DNA of 21,593 bases from Euryarchaeota archaeon UBA124 (GTDB lineage: Archaea > Thermoplasmatota > Poseidoniia > Poseidoniales > Poseidoniaceae). The translations under genes and the position numbers were made by a program. Of this stretch, positions 15,897-21,593 are shown in pieces (position 1 is the stretch's first letter; the number at the start of each line of letters is the position of its first letter). Location: positions 1 to 21,593 of the forward strand of contig DAPT01000069.1 in assembly GCA_002502215.1 (NCBI GenBank), read 5' to 3'. The notes beneath the pieces are model-generated. The model was not told the DNA's origin and searched no databases. It saw only the letters and a list, made by a program, of their open reading frames with translations.

Positions 15897-17246
15897 ATGG
15901 GCGAATCCTTTTCAGGTCAGGAAATCCTTGATTCATGGCCTGGTCATCTCTGGTTAGAGGGGCGAACCATTGTTCATCTAAAGGATGGGCAAGAGCGCCC
16001 AACACACATGCCCAGAGGTCCAGCAGCAAAGTCCGGTACTGGTTTCATGAATCCCGCTATGGCACCGGCACGAACCCGCTCAATTTTGCTCCTGCAAGAT
16101 GCCTTGAGGCATGGCTGGCTTAACGGAGATCGTCCTATTCGGGCCTTGGACGCATTGTGTGCAACCGGAATTCGTGTGCGTCGGTGGAAAAACGAGATTG
16201 AACCAAGCCTGTTGTCACGTCTCCACATCACTGCGAATGATCTCGATGTGAATGCACTCGATTGGGCAATTCATTCAATCAATTCTGATGTTTTCAACGA
16301 AACTTCGTTTCTCCCTGATGATGAACAGAACTTGCCAGACTTCATCGAACGAAACGGAATAAGGTTCCAACACAGTGATGCTCGTTTAGCTATGGTTCAG
16401 GGCTCTTTCCAATGGATTGATGTTGACCCATTTGGTTCCCCAATTTCTTTCATTGATGGTGCGCTACAAGCACTTGGAAGAACGGGCGTTTTAGAGGTAA
16501 CTGCGACCGATACAGCAGCATTGACGGGATCTTCTGCAACCTCTGGAAAGAGACGGTATGGGCACCAAGGGATTGTGGACTTCTATGCTCATGATGATGC
16601 AGTCCGCGTGCTGCTCGGGACAATAGCAACCAGAGCGGCACAACTCGATCGATCTATTGAACCGATTTTGGCATTGTTCGATGGTCATCATGTGCGTGTG
16701 TCTGTTCTTGTTCGAAAGAGCAAGCAGGGAGCGGACAAAACTCGCGAATTGATGGGCTGGAGAGTAAGGACTGAGGGGGAGCCTTACGCATTTGTGCAAC
16801 ATCCATCCCCTGAAGAAATGAAGCAGTCAAGTGGCCCGATGTGGATCGGTCCAATATGGAATCAAGAGATTTGCTCACGCTTAACGGAAGATTATGCAGT
16901 TGAAACATGCCTTGCAAAGACAGACGATATCGAGAGAGGAAAGGCTCTCGGTTTGGAATGGAGCGATGCTGACCATCTTTATGCTGAACGCGAAATTCGA
17001 AGATCTGTTCGCCACATCGCAGATGCTGCCCCACTTTTATCGGGCGACCATTTGCTTCTAGCGTTTGACCAAATACCGCGCTTAGCAAATGTCGGGTCTC
17101 TACCCACCATGGAACGGCTCATTGAGGCACTCAGTGGGGCCGGTCATCCAACAGCAAGAGCGCCGGACTTGCGTCCTTTTATCGCAACCCAAGCTCCCTT
17201 CAATGCAGTGATTGATCTCGTTCAATCGTTGCAATCAGCCGAATGA
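15897..17246 (+). CDS. trm1: tRNA (guanine26-N2)-dimethyltransferase Trm1
   Basis: 449 residues. The Trm1 core is clear: FMNPAMAPARTRSILLL (50-66) in the place of the usual F-NP-M--NRD motif, the SAM-binding ALDALCATGIRVRRW (83-97), ANDLDVNALDW, the catalytic DVDPFGSP near residue 175 and LEVTATDTAALTGS. A C-terminal domain of about 150 residues helps tRNA recognition, as in archaeal Trm1; here it lacks an obvious zinc-binding Cys cluster. The enzyme makes m2,2-G26 in tRNA, between the D and anticodon stems. It is the last gene of the plus-strand unit after purM, and its 3' end overlaps the convergent PAC2-family gene by 12 bp. No clear ribosome-binding site precedes the ATG. Confidence 0.93.
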   Translation: MGESFSGQEILDSWPGHLWLEGRTIVHLKDGQERPTHMPRGPAAKSGTGFMNPAMAPARTRSILLLQDALRHGWLNGDRPIRALDALCATGIRVRRWKNEIEPSLLSRLHITANDLDVNALDWAIHSINSDVFNETSFLPDDEQNLPDFIERNGIRFQHSDARLAMVQGSFQWIDVDPFGSPISFIDGALQALGRTGVLEVTATDTAALTGSSATSGKRRYGHQGIVDFYAHDDAVRVLLGTIATRAAQLDRSIEPILALFDGHHVRVSVLVRKSKQGADKTRELMGWRVRTEGEPYAFVQHPSPEEMKQSSGPMWIGPIWNQEICSRLTEDYAVETCLAKTDDIERGKALGLEWSDADHLYAEREIRRSVRHIADAAPLLSGDHLLLAFDQIPRLANVGSLPTMERLIEALSGAGHPTARAPDLRPFIATQAPFNAVIDLVQSLQSAE

Positions 17247-17990
17247 GGGGTCATTGGCGATATCATCATCTTCGGGTGATGGAAGCAGCGGTGTCGCACT
17301 TTCGATTATTTCTTGAACGGATTGTTCGATGCTGCGCGCATTCTCAAGCAGTTTCGAGAGCGGGATTTCTTTGCCAGTCAATTCAGTTATCGCTTCAATT
17401 GCAACTGCGGCGGCTCGTACATCAGGATACATTGGGCTTGCTTCGGACAAGAGAGCCGTAATATCGAGATTGAGACGATCACCTTCGCTCAATAGGAACC
17501 CAGTGATTCCAGAAACAACGCCACGTTGAATCGTCTGGAGGTCCAACGACTTGAGACGCGATCTTGCGATTTCGTTTGCTCCGACTGCAAACAGTCCTTC
17601 GCCTTGGATCTGTTTCTCAGGTTTTAGAATTCCATCGATGATAATCAGTTGATCAAATCCTCCAGCACTAAACCACTCGAGGACGGTCGATCCAAAGGCA
17701 ATGTCTTGTTCCTTATCGAACTGAATTTCAGCAGTGAAGACGCCTATCTCGTCGCCTTGATAAACACGAACCGGGTGACGTGGAACCTCATTTTGGATGA
17801 GAGCAACAGCAGGGAAGTTTTCATTCATCACCGTCCCAAGTTGTGTGAGATTGAGCGAATCGATGATATGGGATGTTGCAATAACTCCTACCATTCCAGC
17901 AGTCGTAAAACCACAGATAGCGATACCGCTTGTTGTCGGATCAACCCCTGAACGAAGGACAAGGTCGTACGTTCCGAACTGTTGTTTCAT
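17235..17990 (-). CDS. PAC2-family protein (archaeal proteasome-assembly chaperone homologue)
   Basis: About 251 residues. The PAC2 fold shows in GIAICGFTTAGMVGVIATSHIID, QLGTVMNENFPAVALIQNE, RHPVRVYQGDEIGVFTAEI, FDQLIIIDGI and GVVSGITGFLL. Archaeal relatives (PbaA/PbaB type) help assemble or activate the 20S proteasome. The acidic C-terminus (SPEDDDIANDPSFG) has no HbYX-like docking motif, so a direct proteasome-gating role is not evident and a more general PAC2 function is possible. GAGG at 17998-18001 is spaced 7 nt from the ATG at 17990 but 1 nt from the ATG at 17996, so 17990 is preferred. An AT-rich element at 18021-18034 could be its own promoter. It overlaps the trm1 end convergently. 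Confidence 0.85.
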   Translation of the reverse strand: MKQQFGTYDLVLRSGVDPTTSGIAICGFTTAGMVGVIATSHIIDSLNLTQLGTVMNENFPAVALIQNEVPRHPVRVYQGDEIGVFTAEIQFDKEQDIAFGSTVLEWFSAGGFDQLIIIDGILKPEKQIQGEGLFAVGANEIARSRLKSLDLQTIQRGVVSGITGFLLSEGDRLNLDITALLSEASPMYPDVRAAAVAIEAITELTGKEIPLSKLLENARSIEQSVQEIIESATPLLPSPEDDDIANDPSFG

Positions 17991-18020
17991 ACTCATGCCT
18001 CAATACGCTGGTCGGATGGT

Positions 18021-18034
18021 GTTTGAAAAATATC
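18021..18034 (-). promoter_or_regulatory. AT-rich element before the PAC2-family gene (possible TATA box or T-run terminator)
   Basis: Minus-strand GATATTTTTCAAAC lies in the 51-bp gap after the surface-protein stop. As a TATA box it would give a start point near 18005 and a short leader; as a T-run it could end transcription of the upstream gene. The sequence does not decide between these. Confidence 0.25.
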
Positions 18035-18041
18035 TCGGCGT

Positions 18042-21000
18042 TCACTCGTTGTATTCTGACCAATCTTCTGCACCGGCTTCTCGATACCACCAAGTGCCCA
18101 CTTCGTCCTCATACCATTCTGTTCCATACTCGTCGGTAGAGATTCCATCATCCTCTTCTGATGCTTCTTCGATGGCTTCCTCTTCCACGTCATCAACTTC
18201 TGAAATCAAAGAGTCGCTTGGTCGTTCGATTAATTCAGGCTCCTCAGATATGGTTTTGTCTTCAAAGTCATCGAGAGGCTTTCCTTCTAGAAGTTCCACG
18301 GGTTCGTCCTCAACAACGATATCCTGCTCTTCATAGAAGGATGCATCTTCGAAGTCTGCTGATGCACGTCGGTAGAGGACGAATCCAATTAGAGCGAGGA
18401 CAAGCACTCCGACTCCAATTCCGCCAAACAGAAGGGTATTGGATGAACTCTTTTCCTCGGCATCGGGCGTTGTCTCTGTTTCTACGAAGAGATCCGCAGT
18501 CCAAGAGACCATGCTGTTTTCCAGCAACGGCTGTACCGCGATGTCGTAGTCTCGAGAGGAGGTAAGAAACTGAATGGCGAATTCCTTCTCAGTGTTTACG
18601 TCATCCTGTCGAATCCAAAGAGGATCTTCGTACTTAGGAGTGAAGGAAATTGTAAGCGAACCGTTTGCTGCAATTTCAGCAGCGCCTGGTGACTTGAACA
18701 ATGAGGGTGATTCGGTTACCGAAACGACAACATTGACAGCGAAGGGGTTCGGGTTTTCGAGGATGCATTCAATCGGGTCGTCTGGTGATTGTTGGTTTGT
18801 GAGGATTGTCGGGCTTTCGCAGCCAATGGTGACGGATTGAATCGAATCGGGCACCCACTCAACTATCTCTTCATCTGTTTCATCTGTTTCGGTTGGAACT
18901 ACGTAGGCATTCAGTGAAACTGAGAATGTGGTTGTTCCTATGAGTAGCCGGGTTTCAGTGTCAACAGAGAACTCGATTCTTGAAATATTTTGAAACGTTG
19001 AAACGATTCGAATCTTCCCTCCCGATATCGTTTCTGACCCGCTCATCTCAGCATCCAGTGATGTGTCATTGAACGCTTCCCATTGGATGGTTGTTCCTTC
19101 CAGTGAAGCTTGGTGTGCTGGATTTATCGAATCTACTGCACTTAAGGTAATGTTGAGGTCGATTGCATGATTTGCGTCCATGTCAATGGATGAAGCAGGA
19201 CCTGCAAGTTCCGCCATGATCGCTGTCCCTATCGAGTTTGAGGCTGAAGCAGATGTGTAAGGTTGAGTATCAACGATTTCAATCGACTGCATTGAAACAT
19301 CAATATCCAAATCGCCATCTGGATTTGCGGAGAAATCGAGAAGATTTTGTGGGATTGTCGGGTCGTGAAGATCATCGACATCAACTGCAACCCATTGCCC
19401 ATTGCTATCGGTTTGGCCATTGAGGACAAGTGTATCTGTGCCGTACGTCAATGTCATTTCGAGTTGTGCATCCTCAATGGCGACCTGTTGTTGTGCGTCA
19501 TCGAAATGGTATGCGTACACGCTTAGAAGTAATCCACTGTTCGACTCAAGAACCTTTTCAGAGACAGCGTCAGGTCCAGATGAAACGGTCAACTCCAGTT
19601 GGCTATTGATGTAGGTATTGTTGTAAGACGTTGTTGGGCCAGCAAGCGTTGGGGATGAGGCATTGTTGTATGAATCAATTGCGAGAACAACAGCATAGTA
19701 CTGCGACGTATCCTGAATGAGCTCGCTCGGGAAATTGCCCGCATTCATATCGAAATATGCGCTTGTTTGTGAAATCTCAATTTCGTTTGTTCCAGATGAA
19801 ACGGTTGCTACCGGCGAGTAATGTCGTTTGTTAGGTGTGCCGATTTCATCAAAGGCGATCTCATACTTCTTATCCGAAGTAATTGTTCCATTACCAAAGA
19901 AATCAGGTACGTCCGTATCCCAATACGTTGCTTTCTTTACGAACACACTGTATTCATCAACACTTGAATCTGAACTCAAATCCCATGTGACTTTCATCGG
20001 TGCTGAAGCAGTCTCAATATCCAAATCAAGAATTTGAACGTTGGTCACAGCAGAGGGAGCAGGAGGATTGGGTATTGTTACCTCAAGCGGCTGGGAGAGA
20101 TTACTCACAACTCCATAAGAATGGACTGAACGGATAACATATCCGTAGGTTGACCCGATGTCGACAACGGAATCCGTGAATGTATTTTGATCAAGTACGA
20201 CCTCGTAGGGTGATGAATAGTCATATGGAGATGTTGAAGACATTCTGAACACTTGGAACTGTTGAAGATCGTTTCCAAACTCCGAGAGCGCCTGCCATTC
20301 AAGCGTTACACCAAATTCTGTCAGGGTTTGTACCGACAAAATAGGCGTTGGAGGTAGTGCTAAATTCGGTGCACCGAGCGTATAGTTCATACTCAGGAAG
20401 GTGACGTCAAACTGACCTGCTTTTGTAGACTCCACCGGAAGTATAACTGCAAAAGGACCAGATCCTGGAAGCATCTGCTGATTGAGCGAATTGCTTAGCG
20501 AGCCGAGCGTTCCAACGCTTGTTTTCACATCAAATTCAATGTCGTATGCGATGTCGAGGTCAGTGAAGTTTGCTGTCCCGTTTGAATTGCTCGTGATGGA
20601 CATCATGTTTGTTACCATTTCAATTCCATAGCCATCCGATATTCCAGGATATGCGAGTAAGTAGGGCGATAGTGTGTCACTAATGGTGTTGTCAGAATCT
20701 GAAATCGTCAACGCACCAATTTGCGAGATAGATGTACTTGAGTAGCCTGCTGCAACTAAATCATCATCGCCATCGACGTCTGCGTCGAGTGAAAGGTTGT
20801 GCCAAGCGCCTATGAATACGCCTTGTTGTCCTTCTCCAGCAACGATGAATTGCTCCATCAGACCATCTTCATCAACATCCGAAAACTGAATGTCTCTCGG
20901 AACTGAATACGGTGTAAGTGGCGTTAGGCTTGGAGTGCCTAAATCGGTTTGAGAGATTAATCTGTAGCCAATGTCACCCTCAATGGTTGATGGATTTCCA

Positions 21001-21593
21001 TCTCCGGTCTGTGGATTTGGAGTAATCAACGAGATTGATCCGTCGTTATCGTGGTCAGCGAAGGTTGCATTCGTTGTGTCGATTATATGGGACATTGGCA
21101 CCTGTTCCCAACCCGTTCCATTGTTCAAAATAATGACCGAATCTGTTTCTTTCGGTGTTAAAAAATCAATATCCCCATCGCCGTCTAGATCGCCCATGAC
21201 AGAATCAACCGTGAGATTACGGAACTTATCGATGTTGTTACTGAGTTGTTGTGTACCTGTATCGTAGGTTACCTCAGTAGCGTCATTCCAGGCATCTGAA
21301 ACAATAATCATTGTTTGATTTCGGTTAAAGAAGTCATCCACTTGGAGGGTCCGCAAACTGGTTTGACCCTGCCAGAAATTCCAGCGGTAGATGGCTAAAT
21401 TACTGGTAAGTTTTGTCGCTCCATTGGTAGCGTTATAGCTGTTTAGTGACACATATCCGCCGCCAAAATAACCGTGAATCGAAACGAAATCTTGATCACC
21501 ATCCCCGTCCATATCAGCAAGCTGTACGTCAATAGGGCCGGCTGAAATGTTCACAGAGAAATAAGGATCGTAACTCATCGATGTTGTGTTGTA
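18042..21593 (-). CDS. giant cell-surface protein with FG-GAP/VCBS and fibronectin III domains, membrane anchor and acidic tail (5' end outside window)
   Basis: At least 1183 residues; the frame is open to the right edge, so the signal peptide is probably outside. The N-terminal third has FG-GAP/VCBS-type repeats with calcium-binding Asp loops (LADMDGDGDQDF, GDLDGDGDIDF, ADHDNDGSISL, SDVDEDGL, DADVDGDDDL). Two fibronectin III-like domains follow (starting near VTLEWQALSEFG and MKVTWDLSSDSSV), then several beta-sandwich regions. Near the end, ILTNQQSPDDPIECIL begins a CARDB-like domain. A helix (LLFGGIGVGVLVLALIGFVLY) about 110 residues from the C-terminus anchors it, followed by RR and a very acidic tail ending in a Trp/Tyr-rich segment (EYGTEWYEDEVGTWWYREAG). 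The bulk should face outside, with the tail in the cytoplasm. Likely roles are adhesion or glycan binding; no enzymatic motif was seen. The PAC2-family gene follows after 51 bp. Confidence 0.85.
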   Translation of the reverse strand, partial: YNTTSMSYDPYFSVNISAGPIDVQLADMDGDGDQDFVSIHGYFGGGYVSLNSYNATNGATKLTSNLAIYRWNFWQGQTSLRTLQVDDFFNRNQTMIIVSDAWNDATEVTYDTGTQQLSNNIDKFRNLTVDSVMGDLDGDGDIDFLTPKETDSVIILNNGTGWEQVPMSHIIDTTNATFADHDNDGSISLITPNPQTGDGNPSTIEGDIGYRLISQTDLGTPSLTPLTPYSVPRDIQFSDVDEDGLMEQFIVAGEGQQGVFIGAWHNLSLDADVDGDDDLVAAGYSSTSISQIGALTISDSDNTISDTLSPYLLAYPGISDGYGIEMVTNMMSITSNSNGTANFTDLDIAYDIEFDVKTSVGTLGSLSNSLNQQMLPGSGPFAVILPVESTKAGQFDVTFLSMNYTLGAPNLALPPTPILSVQTLTEFGVTLEWQALSEFGNDLQQFQVFRMSSTSPYDYSSPYEVVLDQNTFTDSVVDIGSTYGYVIRSVHSYGVVSNLSQPLEVTIPNPPAPSAVTNVQILDLDIETASAPMKVTWDLSSDSSVDEYSVFVKKATYWDTDVPDFFGNGTITSDKKYEIAFDEIGTPNKRHYSPVATVSSGTNEIEISQTSAYFDMNAGNFPSELIQDTSQYYAVVLAIDSYNNASSPTLAGPTTSYNNTYINSQLELTVSSGPDAVSEKVLESNSGLLLSVYAYHFDDAQQQVAIEDAQLEMTLTYGTDTLVLNGQTDSNGQWVAVDVDDLHDPTIPQNLLDFSANPDGDLDIDVSMQSIEIVDTQPYTSASASNSIGTAIMAELAGPASSIDMDANHAIDLNITLSAVDSINPAHQASLEGTTIQWEAFNDTSLDAEMSGSETISGGKIRIVSTFQNISRIEFSVDTETRLLIGTTTFSVSLNAYVVPTETDETDEEIVEWVPDSIQSVTIGCESPTILTNQQSPDDPIECILENPNPFAVNVVVSVTESPSLFKSPGAAEIAANGSLTISFTPKYEDPLWIRQDDVNTEKEFAIQFLTSSRDYDIAVQPLLENSMVSWTADLFVETETTPDAEEKSSSNTLLFGGIGVGVLVLALIGFVLYRRASADFEDASFYEEQDIVVEDEPVELLEGKPLDDFEDKTISEEPELIERPSDSLISEVDDVEEEAIEEASEEDDGISTDEYGTEWYEDEVGTWWYREAGAEDWSEYNE

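Noticed and set aside
17797..18336. 179-codon plus-strand frame, rich in Ser
   Set aside because: It is the complement of the PAC2-family gene start and the Asp/Glu-rich tail of the surface protein; the Ser runs come from reversed GAT/GAA codons.
1..21593. tRNA, rRNA, CRISPR arrays, insertion sequences, attachment sites
   Set aside because: The few non-coding gaps are short and hold no tRNA-like, repeat-spacer or terminal-inverted-repeat structure that I could see.

Overview
The window is a gene-dense piece of an archaeal chromosome, about 97% coding and of medium GC. Archaeal marks are a GatE-type tRNA-dependent amidotransferase subunit, an MCM helicase, Pth2-type peptidyl-tRNA hydrolases, a Trm1 tRNA methyltransferase, a PAC2-family proteasome-assembly protein and TATA-like elements in some gaps. 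Large exported Asp-rich FG-GAP/fibronectin proteins with a C-terminal membrane anchor, beside ordinary mesophilic housekeeping genes, suggest a marine planktonic euryarchaeon of the Marine Group II (Poseidoniales) type. That placement is inference from gene content, not from a marker-gene comparison.

Layout. (1) 1-4332, minus strand: a two-gene DNA-repair unit, a large AddB/RecC-like nuclease followed, with a 4-bp overlap, by a UvrD/AddA-type helicase that runs off the left edge. (2) 4333-5453: a short gap holding a TATA-like element and an orphan helix-turn-helix reading frame with no start codon, then a plus-strand exported thioredoxin-like protein with a membrane-anchoring tail. (3) 14037 down to 5447: eight tightly packed minus-strand genes in the order mcm, gatE, a beta-propeller/DUF4430 surface protein, an ECF-type transporter S component, two tandem Pth2 paralogues, threonine aldolase and a small Cys-rich protein. 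Most junctions overlap or are under 40 bp, so this looks like one or a few long transcripts. (4) 14226-17246, plus strand: a small alpha/beta hydrolase, purM and trm1. (5) 21593-17235, minus strand: a giant cell-surface protein (5' end outside the window) and a PAC2-family protein, which converges on and slightly overlaps trm1.

How the parts work together. The long minus-strand block mixes DNA replication (MCM), Gln-tRNA formation (GatE), rescue of peptidyl-tRNA (two Pth2 copies) and amino-acid metabolism with a probable vitamin uptake pair. The most interesting element is that pair at 7531-9854. One protein carries an extracellular PQQ-type propeller, two membrane helices and a C-terminal DUF4430 (transcobalamin-like) domain; it is followed at once by an ECF S component. 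This suggests a corrinoid or other cofactor capture-and-import module with an unusual fused architecture.

No rRNA, tRNA, CRISPR array, insertion sequence or attachment site was recognised, and no stretch longer than about 230 bp lacks a gene.
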